Assembly: GCA_025846845.1 (NCBI GenBank)
Contig: JAOYTL010000002.1
Coordinates: forward strand, 372,001 to 436,000
Direction: 5' to 3'
DNA: 64,000 bases
Origin: Alloboseaceae bacterium BT-24-1
GTDB lineage: Bacteria; Pseudomonadota; Alphaproteobacteria; Rhizobiales; Beijerinckiaceae
In this document: positions 8,511 to 16,128 of the stretch, one piece after another
How the letters are laid out: the number at the start of each line of letters is the position of its first letter
Numbering within the stretch: position 1 is the stretch's first letter
Position numbers and translations under genes: made by a program
The notes under the pieces: model-generated
Databases searched by the model: none
What the model was told of the DNA's origin: nothing
The model's input: only the letters and a program-made list of their open reading frames with translations

Positions 8511-10976
8511 ATGCGTCGAATCCATCGCAATCTCCAGACGAACAGCGCCTCTCCCGCGGCTCGTATCTCGGATCAACTTGCTGATTTCGCTGATATTCCG
8601 GAGCCAGCTCCGGTCGATCGCCGCGCGTCCCTAGCGCAGGGTGCACCTGGGCTCGTGCGCTTCGGGCGCACGCCCGACAAGTTGCGTCGGCAGGAGGTCG
8701 AGCGCGTCGTCGTGGAGGCAGCGAATCCGCTGCCCGAGCCCGCGCCGGAAGCGCCCGTCGATCCCGGCCGCGTCCGCTATTGGCGGACCCCGCGGCACAT
8801 GCTGCAGCAGGTCTGGGGAGGCGGGTCTTCTGAGGCGCCGCTTCCCGAGATCATGCCTCAAGTCGAGGCCGAGATGGCCGGGGAGGGGGAGGATGCGCTG
8901 ATGGTGCCCGACCTCGATTCGCTGCTGCCGGAAGAGAGCCCGGTCGAGGCGGTCACGACCCCGTTCGCTTTCCTCTCCGATGCTGCCTTCTGGGAGTTCA
9001 TCCCCGATGCAGAGCAGGAGGATGAAGTAGGGTTCGAGAACGCGCCGCCGGTCCTCGCAGCGAGGGCGCCGCTGGAGACGGCTCAGCCGAGCCCGCCGGC
9101 GGCAGTGGCCGAGCCGATACGCCCGGCGTCTGCTCCGGTTCCTGCGGCCGGATCGGCGACCATGAGCTTCGGCTGGACGCAGCCTTACCGCTTCGAGCTG
9201 AACCTGACGCCGCCTGCTCTGCAGGTCGTCGCGCCGCCTCCAGTGGCGGCCGCACCGGCTCCCGCGCCGAAGGCTCCGGTTCAGCGCCGCAGGATCATGG
9301 GGCAGCTCGCTCCAGCCGCAGCGCCCGTGTCGAAGGCGGTCAAGGCGGAGGCTGTGCCCGCTTCCGTGCAGCCGAAGGTTTCGGTCGTACCTTCTGCGCC
9401 AAAGCTGCGCGCAGTCGCTCCGCAGCCCAGGCCCGTCGCGTTCCATGGCTTTGAGCTGCCGCCGATCGAGTTTCTGGCCGAGCCGCCGCAGATCGCGGCA
9501 ACGATCCCGATCGAGCTCATCCAGCAGAATTCCGGCCTGCTCGAGGGGATCCTGGAGGATTTCAATGTCCGCGGCGAGGTGGTTCAGGCCTGCCCCGGCC
9601 CGGTTGTGACGCTTTACGAGCTTGAGCCGGCCCCCGGCACGAAGAGCTCGCGGGTGATTTCGCTCGCCGACGACATCGCGCGGTCGATGAGCGCGATCTC
9701 GGCGCGTGTTGCGGTGGTGCAGGGCAAGAACGCGATCGGCATCGAACTGCCCAACGCCAAGCGCGAGACCGTCTTCCTGCGTGAGCTCCTGGCCAGCCAG
9801 GATTTCGAGGGCACCAAGCACAAGCTGGCGCTCTGCCTCGGCAAGACCATCGGCGGCGAGCCGGTGATCGCCGATCTGGCGCGCATGCCGCATCTGCTCG
9901 TCGCCGGCACCACCGGTTCGGGCAAGTCGGTCGCGATCAACACCATGATCCTGTCGATCCTCTACCGGCTGAAGCCGGAGGAGTGCCGGCTGATCATGGT
10001 CGATCCGAAGATGCTCGAGCTTTCGGTCTATGACGGCATCCCGCATCTGCTCACCCCCGTCGTCACCGACCCGAAGAAGGCGGTGGTCGCGCTGAAATGG
10101 GCGGTGCGCGAGATGGAGGAGCGCTACAAGAAGATGTCGAAGCTCGGTGTGCGCAACATCGACGGGTTCAATTTACGAGTGGCGGAGGCGGCCGCGGCAG
10201 GAGAGGTCATCACCCGCACGGTCCAGACCGGCTTCGACAAGCATTCGGGCGAGGCGATCTACGAGGAGGAGGCGATGGACCTGTCGCCTCTGCCCTATAT
10301 CGTCGTGATCGTCGACGAGATGGCCGACCTGATGATGGTCGCCGGCAAGGAGATCGAGGGCACGATCCAGCGCCTGGCGCAGATGGCCCGCGCGGCCGGC
10401 ATCCATGTCGTGCTGGCGACGCAGCGTCCCTCGGTCGACGTGATCACCGGCACGATCAAGGCGAACTTCCCGACGCGGATCTCCTTCCAGGTCACCAGCA
10501 AGATCGACAGCCGCACGATCCTCGGCGAGATGGGCGCCGAGCAGCTGCTCGGCCAGGGCGACATGCTCTACATGGCCGGCGGCGGCCGGATCACCCGCGT
10601 GCATGGCCCGTTCGTCTCGGATGCCGAGGTCGAGAAGGTGGTGGCGCATCTGAAGACGCAGGGGCGGCCGGATTATCTCGATGCGGTCACCGCCGAGGAG
10701 GAGGCCGGCGCCGGCGAGGACGAGGACGGCGCGGTCTTCGACAAGACCGGCATGGGCGCCGAGAGCGACGACCCCTATGAGCAGGCGGTGGCGGTGGTCC
10801 TGCGCGACAAGAAGGCCTCGACCTCCTACATCCAGCGCCGGCTGCAGATCGGCTACAACCGCGCCGCCTCGATCATGGAGCGGATGGAGAACGAGGGCAT
10901 CGTCGGACCGGCCAACCACGCCGGCAAACGCGAGATCCTCGTCGAGACCGGACGGGCCAGAGAAGATGAAGACTGA
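8511..10976 (+). CDS. ftsK: FtsK/SpoIIIE-family DNA translocase lacking membrane segments
   Basis: An 821-residue protein. The first about 320 residues are low-complexity, rich in Pro, Ala and Glu, with no hydrophobic segment, unlike canonical FtsK with four membrane helices. From about residue 330 it matches the FtsK alpha domain (IELIQQNSGLLEGILEDFNV...GPVVTLYELEPAPG), the RecA-like motor with Walker A GTTGSGKS near 466 and Walker B VIVDEMADLMM, and QRPSVDVITGTIKANFPTRI. A C-terminal gamma winged helix (YIQRRLQIGYNRAASIMERME) would read KOPS-like sites. The start is uncertain: ATG 8511 or GTG 8490, neither with a good ribosome site. Likely a second, soluble FtsK paralogue for chromosome segregation; the symbol is by family. 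Confidence 0.85.
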   Translation: MRRIHRNLQTNSASPAARISDQLADFADIPEPAPVDRRASLAQGAPGLVRFGRTPDKLRRQEVERVVVEAANPLPEPAPEAPVDPGRVRYWRTPRHMLQQVWGGGSSEAPLPEIMPQVEAEMAGEGEDALMVPDLDSLLPEESPVEAVTTPFAFLSDAAFWEFIPDAEQEDEVGFENAPPVLAARAPLETAQPSPPAAVAEPIRPASAPVPAAGSATMSFGWTQPYRFELNLTPPALQVVAPPPVAAAPAPAPKAPVQRRRIMGQLAPAAAPVSKAVKAEAVPASVQPKVSVVPSAPKLRAVAPQPRPVAFHGFELPPIEFLAEPPQIAATIPIELIQQNSGLLEGILEDFNVRGEVVQACPGPVVTLYELEPAPGTKSSRVISLADDIARSMSAISARVAVVQGKNAIGIELPNAKRETVFLRELLASQDFEGTKHKLALCLGKTIGGEPVIADLARMPHLLVAGTTGSGKSVAINTMILSILYRLKPEECRLIMVDPKMLELSVYDGIPHLLTPVVTDPKKAVVALKWAVREMEERYKKMSKLGVRNIDGFNLRVAEAAAAGEVITRTVQTGFDKHSGEAIYEEEAMDLSPLPYIVVIVDEMADLMMVAGKEIEGTIQRLAQMARAAGIHVVLATQRPSVDVITGTIKANFPTRISFQVTSKIDSRTILGEMGAEQLLGQGDMLYMAGGGRITRVHGPFVSDAEVEKVVAHLKTQGRPDYLDAVTAEEEAGAGEDEDGAVFDKTGMGAESDDPYEQAVAVVLRDKKASTSYIQRRLQIGYNRAASIMERMENEGIVGPANHAGKREILVETGRAREDED

Positions 10977-10986
10977 GGCCTAAGAC

Positions 10987-11616
10987 TCAGTCCGGCCAGG
11001 ACAGCAAGATCTCGTAGGCTGTCGGTTTGACGAGGCGCATGTCCGGGTCGGACGAGGAGAATTCCTTGTCGCCGGAGAGCCGGTCGAGCGCCTTGGCATC
11101 GGCTCCCTGGGGATAGCCGAAGCGGATCATCAGCCTGCAGCCGCCGAAGGCCTTGGCGAGCTTGCCGCCCTGCCAGTCGGCGGCGGTGCCGGAATAATCC
11201 CAGTCGAAGCCGAGGATGCTGAAGGGCTCGCCGTTGGCGGCCTCGACCGCGGCGAGGGCACTGCCGATGGCGATGCGAGCCCCGCCCGGTCCGGCCACCG
11301 CCCAGGCCGAGCCCTCGCGGACGTAGATCGTGCCGGGCCCGCGGCGCTTCTTGCCGTCGCGCCAGATCAGTTCGAGCCGGCGCTTCCTGTCCTTGGGAAA
11401 AAGGATGGCGCCGGCCGCCTTCTCGCCCTCGCCGATCTCGATGCGGGCGCGCTGGACGTTTCCGGCGCCGAAAGCCTTGATCAGGGTCGCCTCGTCGGCG
11501 TCGCGGGCGAAGGGGCCGTTGCAGGCAAGCAGGTCGGCGGTCTGCGCCAAAGCCGTTCCGGACAGGGCGACAAGCGTGATCGCCGCCAGCCGCGATGCAA
11601 GTGTCAGACTCTTCAT
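10987..11616 (-). CDS. Secreted hypothetical protein
   Basis: A 209-residue protein with a clear Sec signal peptide (LASRLAAITLVALSGTALAQ, cleavage after ALAQ or ALA). The mature part has two or three cysteines (LLACNGPF, GGCRLMIRF), which could form a disulfide in the periplasm, and an internal repeat-free alpha/beta look. I do not recognise a named family. It converges on ftsK, with ten bases between the stops. The next gene on the same strand begins 48 bases upstream, so the two could share a transcript. Confidence 0.75.
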   Translation of the reverse strand: MKSLTLASRLAAITLVALSGTALAQTADLLACNGPFARDADEATLIKAFGAGNVQRARIEIGEGEKAAGAILFPKDRKRRLELIWRDGKKRRGPGTIYVREGSAWAVAGPGGARIAIGSALAAVEAANGEPFSILGFDWDYSGTAADWQGGKLAKAFGGCRLMIRFGYPQGADAKALDRLSGDKEFSSSDPDMRLVKPTAYEILLSWPD

Positions 11617-11664
11617 GCGGCGCCCCCTGCCGAGATGGGCGGGTGGCCGATGGCGCCGCCTGTG

Positions 11665-11976
11665 TTAGACCTTGGGAGGCTTTGAAGCACGATCGAAGAC
11701 GGGTGTCGCCCCGGTCTTGCCGGCGGGGTCCTGCCCGGTCGGGATGTCCTCGGCGGCGTGGCGGACCGCCTCTTCCTGCTCGGTCAAACCATCCAGGGTG
11801 TCGTTGGCGTCGCTGCCGGCGTCATGGACATTGGTTTCATCGCTCGCCCGGCGGCGATCATTGATCGGCGCCTCCTGGTCCGGGCGGACCGAGGCGTCCT
11901 CCGGGCGCAGCGGATCGTTCGGGATGCGCTCGTCGAGCAGTGCGGGATTCTCGCGCGGCTTTCCGTCTTGCGGCAT
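11665..11976 (-). CDS. Small hydrophilic hypothetical protein
   Basis: A 103-residue, highly charged, probably disordered protein (start MPQDGKPRENPALLDERIP) without signal peptide or membrane segment. The start at 11976 is chosen because CGGAG lies about seven bases upstream; a longer frame to 12111 would run across the promoter region shared with the divergent proline-rich gene. The centre has an acidic stretch (NVHDAGSDANDTLDGLTEQEE). Small proteins of this type occur in alphaproteobacteria as stress-related or unknown factors; no function can be given. Confidence 0.6.
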   Translation of the reverse strand: MPQDGKPRENPALLDERIPNDPLRPEDASVRPDQEAPINDRRRASDETNVHDAGSDANDTLDGLTEQEEAVRHAAEDIPTGQDPAGKTGATPVFDRASKPPKV

Positions 11977-12097
11977 GGCTCTGCTCCGTTGCTGATTGCT
12001 TGCCAAACCAAGCTGCGAGCCACGGCATTGTTCCCTTCCGCCCGCCGCGAACCTTCGCGCAGCGCGTGCGTTTGTGGGGCATGCAAGGAGGGTCTTC

Positions 12098-12361
12098 ATG
12101 ACGACTATCAATCAGGCCGGCGGACCGCCGGGCGGCGTGCCGACCAGCCCGACACCGCCGCCGGAGCTGCCACCAATGACCCCAGGCGAGGTGTCGCCGG
12201 CGCCGCCGATCGAGAATCCGCCGGACAACGAGCCGAACGGCATCCCGAACGACCCGCCGCCGGAGCTGCCGCCAAATGCGCCACCCGAGGGGCCGCCGGC
12301 GACGCCGATCGACCTGCCGCCGGCGCGCGATCCGCGCGAGCCGCAGGAGCCTCGTCAGTAA
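12098..12361 (+). CDS. Proline-rich small protein of unknown function
   Basis: An 87-residue protein, about one third proline, with the recurring units PPPELPP (twice) and PPA/PPE/PPD. It has no signal peptide, no membrane segment and no cysteine. The ribosome site AAGGAGGG seven bases before the ATG is the strongest reason to call it real, because low-complexity GC-rich frames are otherwise suspect. It is divergent from the 103-residue gene across a 121-base gap. Likely an extended polyproline-type or disordered protein; binding partners such as SH3-like or EVH1-like domains cannot be inferred. Confidence 0.6.
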   Translation: MTTINQAGGPPGGVPTSPTPPPELPPMTPGEVSPAPPIENPPDNEPNGIPNDPPPELPPNAPPEGPPATPIDLPPARDPREPQEPRQ

Positions 12362-12389
12362 CGAAAGCGGCCCGGACGCTGAGCCGGGC

Positions 12390-13781
12390 TCACAGCGCCG
12401 GGCGGTCGCTCTCGCCGAGATCCCAGTAGAGTCCGGCCATCAGGCCGAGCGCCTCGCGCGGGATCGCGACCGGGACGTGCTCGTTCGGGGCGTGCTGCGA
12501 GCAGCCGGGATAGGAATGCGGCACCCAGATCGTGCGCATGCCGACGATATCGGCGAAGATGTCGTTGGGCAGGCCGCCGCCGAGATTGGGGAGAAGCGCC
12601 GGCTTCTTGTTGGTGCTCTTCTGCAGCGAGGCCAGCGCCCATTCGACCCACGGATCATCCGGATCGAGCCGCGTCGCGTTGAAGACTGCATCGCGCGCCT
12701 TGGTGATCTCGACCATGCCGAAGCCATGGCGGTCGAAATGGCGGCGCAGCGCCGGCATGACGTCGTCGGGATCGATACCGACGACGAAGCGGAGCGCGCA
12801 GCGGGCCCAGGCGCTCGGCGGCACGGCGTTGACCGGGGTTTCCGGCACGCCGGACTTCATCGCCAGCACGTCGAACGAGCACCAGCCAAAAACCTGCTCG
12901 GCCGGCGACAGGCCGGGCTCGCCCCATTCCGGGTCGATGGTCGGGCCATCGGGTCCGCCGTCGATCTCGCAATCGGCCAGCGCCTTGCGGACGGCTGCCG
13001 GCAATTCCTTCGGCACCCATTCATGGATGCGGATCTGGCCTGTCGGCGAGGTGATCGAAGCGATGGCGTGGGCGAGCTGGATCGCCGGGTCGGAGAGGAT
13101 GCCGCCCCAGTTGCCGGAATGATGGCCGCCTTCGCGGGCATTGATGGTGAGGTCGAAGGTGACGCCGCCGCGGGCGCCCAGGAAAATGGTCGGGCGCTCG
13201 GCATTGAGGCGCGGTCCGTCGGAAGCGATCAGCACATCCGACTTGAACAGCTCCTTCTGCTCGGTGCAGAGCTCGCGCAGGCCGGGCGAGCCACATTCCT
13301 CGCCCATCTCGATCAGGTATTTGGCGTTGAAGCCGAGCTTGCCGCCGCGCGTCTCGAGCACGGATTTCAGCGCGCTGATGTTGATCAGGTGCTGGCCCTT
13401 GTTGTCGACGACGCCGCGGCCATACCAGCGGTCGCCGCGCTCGGTGAGGGTCCAGGGCGAGAGCCCTTCGGCCCATTGCGCGTCGAGGCCGCGGATGACG
13501 TCGCCATGGCCGTAGCCGAAGATCGTCGGCAGGCCTTCGCCTTCGATGCGCTGTGCAAAGAGGAAGGGGCCCTTGGCCTTGGGATGGTTCAGCGTCTGGC
13601 AGGAAAAGCCGAGGCTCTCCAGCAGCGGCTGCATTTCCTTCTCCAGATACTCGGTGAGCACCGGGGCGCGCTCGGGATTCTGGCTCTCGGTCGGCATGGC
13701 GATCAGCCGCGACAGGTCGCTCTTGAAGCTACCGGAGTCGAAATAGTCGAGCGCATGGGCGATCGCCTTGGCGCGGGTCAT
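12390..13781 (-). CDS. M20-family metallopeptidase (dipeptidase / carboxypeptidase type)
   Basis: A 463-residue zinc peptidase of family M20. Metal-ligand motifs visible are GYGHGDVI (His) near residue 92, GRGVVDNKGQH (bridging Asp) near 120, and EMGEECGSPG (catalytic and metal Glu) near 160, with a late PNEHVP (His) near 435. Between them lies the dimerisation domain (GHHSGNWGG). No signal peptide, so cytoplasmic. It is the last gene after a peptide-type ABC transporter on the same strand (20-base gap), which suits hydrolysis of imported dipeptides or N-acyl amino acids. The exact substrate is unknown. Confidence 0.88.
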   Translation of the reverse strand: MTRAKAIAHALDYFDSGSFKSDLSRLIAMPTESQNPERAPVLTEYLEKEMQPLLESLGFSCQTLNHPKAKGPFLFAQRIEGEGLPTIFGYGHGDVIRGLDAQWAEGLSPWTLTERGDRWYGRGVVDNKGQHLINISALKSVLETRGGKLGFNAKYLIEMGEECGSPGLRELCTEQKELFKSDVLIASDGPRLNAERPTIFLGARGGVTFDLTINAREGGHHSGNWGGILSDPAIQLAHAIASITSPTGQIRIHEWVPKELPAAVRKALADCEIDGGPDGPTIDPEWGEPGLSPAEQVFGWCSFDVLAMKSGVPETPVNAVPPSAWARCALRFVVGIDPDDVMPALRRHFDRHGFGMVEITKARDAVFNATRLDPDDPWVEWALASLQKSTNKKPALLPNLGGGLPNDIFADIVGMRTIWVPHSYPGCSQHAPNEHVPVAIPREALGLMAGLYWDLGESDRPAL

Positions 13782-13800
13782 GGTGTCACTCCGTCAGATA

Positions 13801-14697
13801 TCAGTTGCGCTTTTCGGGCGAGATCACGTCGCGCAGGCCGTCGCCGGCGAGGTTGATCGCGAAGATCAGCAGGGCGAGCGCCGTGCCGGGCAGGGCGATC
13901 AGCCAGAACGAGAAGAACATGTAGGCCTTGGCCTCCGAGACCATCAGGCCCCAGGACGGCAGCGGCGGCTGCACGCCGAGGCCGAGGAAGGAGAGCGCGG
14001 CTTCGAGCAGGATGGCGCTCGCCGCCTCCAGCGTCGCCACCACGATCAGATGCGGGGCGATGTTGGGCAGGACCTCGCGCAGGATGATGCGGGTCGTGCT
14101 CGCGCCGGAGGCCTGCGCCGCGGTAATGTAGTCGAGCGAGCGGACCTGCTGCGTCGCGCTGCGCATCACCACGGCGAAACGGTCCCATTTCAGCAGACCG
14201 AGCACCAGGATGACGATCCAGAGCGAGGAGCCGATGATGGCGACGACGGCGAGCGCCACCAGGATCACCGGCATGGCGAGGCGCGTGGTGACCATGAAGG
14301 TCACGGCCATGTCGATGCGGCCGCCGAAATAGCCGGCGAGCAGGCCCATGGTCGTGCCGATCAGCCCGGCGATGGCGACGACGCTGATGCCGATGATCAG
14401 CGAGATGCGGGCGCCATAGAGCAGGCGCGAGAGATAGTCGCGCCCGAGCGGGTCGGTGCCGAGCGGATGCAGCCAGTTGCCCTTATCGTACCAGAACGGC
14501 GGGACGTTCCGTGCCGTCAGGTTCTGCAGATAGGGATCGTGCGGCGCCAGCAGCGGGGCGAGCAGAGCCAGCACCACGAACAGCAGCAGCAGCCCGAAGC
14601 CGAACAGGAAGGATTTCTGGGCCAGCGCCCGGCGCAGCAGGCGGCGCCCGCCGGTGATGTCGCTGGCGGCGAGGGGGAGGGAGGTCGCGTCGCTCAT
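13801..14697 (-). CDS. dppC: ABC transporter permease, DppC/OppC type
   Basis: A 298-residue inner-membrane permease of the peptide/nickel family with the binding-protein-dependent transport signature (YITAAQASGASTTRIILREVLPN) and about six hydrophobic helices, an N-terminal DppC-like helix and LGTDPLGRDYLSRLLYGAR typical of DppC. The start MSDATSLPL at 14697 is preferred; the reading frame stays open further upstream only because it runs into the palindromic insertion (14701-14968). This insertion ends four bases before the start codon, leaving a poor ribosome site. Partner permease dppB is upstream. No ATPase genes are nearby. Confidence 0.9.
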   Translation of the reverse strand: MSDATSLPLAASDITGGRRLLRRALAQKSFLFGFGLLLLFVVLALLAPLLAPHDPYLQNLTARNVPPFWYDKGNWLHPLGTDPLGRDYLSRLLYGARISLIIGISVVAIAGLIGTTMGLLAGYFGGRIDMAVTFMVTTRLAMPVILVALAVVAIIGSSLWIVILVLGLLKWDRFAVVMRSATQQVRSLDYITAAQASGASTTRIILREVLPNIAPHLIVVATLEAASAILLEAALSFLGLGVQPPLPSWGLMVSEAKAYMFFSFWLIALPGTALALLIFAINLAGDGLRDVISPEKRN

Positions 14698-14700
14698 TTC

Positions 14701-14968
14701 AGAGGCTATCAATGACCATGGATAGGGTTTGGGCGTCGGCGATTTTGTCCGAGTGCCAGGAGCTTGGTGCGGCCAAGCCTTTCGGCTTGGCCGTGACGAG
14801 CGACGCCGCAATCGGGCAAAAGCGCCACGCCGCTGCGCGGTGAGGTGAAACCGGCCGACTGCGGCGTCGCATCGCTTGCCGATACCAGCGGTATCGGCGG
14901 CGCAACGCTCCTGGCATTCGGACGGTTTGACCTCACCCAAATCCTATCCATGGTCATTGATAGCCTCT
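14701..14968. mobile_element. MITE-like element with about 28-bp terminal inverted repeats
   Basis: The ends, starting AGAGGCTATCAATGACCATG on the left and its reverse complement on the right, match over about 28 of 30 bases. Further inward, GTCCGAGTGCCAGGAG pairs with CTCCTGGCATTCGGAC, and two internal hairpins exist (GCCAAGCC/GGCTTGGC and GCCGATACC/GGTATCGGC). The whole 268-base unit therefore forms a large imperfect palindrome with no coding content, as in miniature inverted-repeat transposable elements. It sits exactly between dppB (its TAG stop overlaps the right end) and dppC. No clear target-site duplication is visible. Confidence 0.75.
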
Positions 14969-15884
14969 AGGCCACCCGGATGCGCGGATCGAGCCAGGCA
15001 TTGGCGATGTCGGCCAGCAGCGTCAGCAGGACGTAGACGACCGAGAGCAGCAGGACGATGACCTGCATGACCGGGAAATCCTTGTAGGTGATGCTCTGAT
15101 AGGCGAGGTAGCCGAGACCATCGAGCGCGAAGATCGTCTCGATCACCACCGAGCCGCCGAGCAGGAAGCCGAGCTGCACCGCCGTCAGCGCCACCACCGG
15201 CACGGCGGCGTTGCGCAGCGCGTGGGTGATGACGACGGCATAGGGCGAGAGGCCCTTGGCGCGGGCGGTGCGGATATAATCGGCCGAGAGCACCTCGATC
15301 ATCCCGGCGCGGATCAGCCGCATGAAGGCCGGGGCGGTGTAGTAGCCGAGCGCGATGGTCGGCATGACGTAATGCAGCCAGGTGCCCGAACCGGAGACCG
15401 GCAGCCAGCGCAGGGTGATCGAGAACAGCATCACCAGGATCAGCGCGAAGAAGAAGTTCGGCATCGCCTGGCCGAAGACGGCAAGGGCGAGGGCCAGCCG
15501 GTCGATCCAGCTATTGGAGTAGATCGCGGCGAGCACGCCGAGCGGGATCGAGATCGCAAGCGCGAAGGCGAGCGAGGAGACGCCGAGGATCAGCGTCACC
15601 GGCAGCTTGGCGAAGACCAGCGTGGCGACGTCGGTCTTGAAGTAGATCGAGGTGCCGAAATCGCCGGAGAGCGTTTTCAGCAGCCAGTCGAGGTACTGGA
15701 CGACGAGTGGCCGGTCGAGCCCGTAGGTCTTGCGGATGACGTCGAGATCGGCCTGCTGCGCGCCCTCGCCGGCGATCGCGACCGCGATGTCGCCAGAGAG
15801 GCGCAGCAGGAAGAAGGCAATGGCCGAGACCGCAAGCGCGACGAGCAGCGCCAAGCCTAGCCGTTTGACGATGAAGCCTAACAC
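14967..15884 (-). CDS. dppB: ABC transporter permease, DppB/OppB type
   Basis: A 305-residue permease with the DppB opening (GFIVKRLGLALLVALAVSAIAFFLLRL) and the signature IRTARAKGLSPYAVVITHALRNA near residues 205-228, followed by LLGGSVVIETIFALDGLGYL. Size and about six helices match the family. With DppC it forms the membrane channel for oligopeptides or related solutes. It lies between the binding-protein gene and dppC, separated from both by palindromic repeats (15956-16109 and 14701-14968). Its stop codon overlaps the end of the MITE-like element. Confidence 0.92.
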   Translation of the reverse strand: MLGFIVKRLGLALLVALAVSAIAFFLLRLSGDIAVAIAGEGAQQADLDVIRKTYGLDRPLVVQYLDWLLKTLSGDFGTSIYFKTDVATLVFAKLPVTLILGVSSLAFALAISIPLGVLAAIYSNSWIDRLALALAVFGQAMPNFFFALILVMLFSITLRWLPVSGSGTWLHYVMPTIALGYYTAPAFMRLIRAGMIEVLSADYIRTARAKGLSPYAVVITHALRNAAVPVVALTAVQLGFLLGGSVVIETIFALDGLGYLAYQSITYKDFPVMQVIVLLLSVVYVLLTLLADIANAWLDPRIRVA

Positions 15885-15955
15885 GAGATGCGTCCGGAGT
15901 GATGCACGGCGATGACATCCAGCGGCCAGGCGCTTGCGCGAGGAACCGCCGCGCG

Positions 15956-16109
15956 AACCCCTCCCCCTTGTGGGGAGGGGCAGGGGTGGGGGTGGAACGA
16001 CTTGGTGAGTGACTTGGCGATTGGCATCAGCGTCAATGCGACGGGCGAGCGTCGCGCCCGGGCTTTGCGACCCCCACCCCTAACCCCTCCCCACAAGGGG
16101 GAGGGGAAC
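15956..16109. repeat. Paired REP-like inverted repeat between binding-protein and permease genes
   Basis: Left arm 15957-15993 (ACCCCTCCCCCTTGTGGGGA onward) and right arm 16070-16108 are inverted copies of about 36 bases, each itself a small hairpin (CCCCTCCCC/GGGGAGGGG type). About 76 bases lie between. On the minus-strand transcript they form a stable structure just after dppA. In other ABC operons such elements keep the binding-protein message stable; a similar role here is inference. Confidence 0.75.
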
Positions 16110-16128
16110 TCTGCGACGCCTCCGCCCG

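Noticed and set aside
12276..13856. A 526-codon plus-strand frame opposite the M20 peptidase
   Set aside because: Shadow of the peptidase gene, no domain.
14698..14940. N-terminal extension of the dppC reading frame by 81 codons
   Set aside because: The extension is made of palindromic element sequence and does not resemble DppC; ATG 14697 matches family length.
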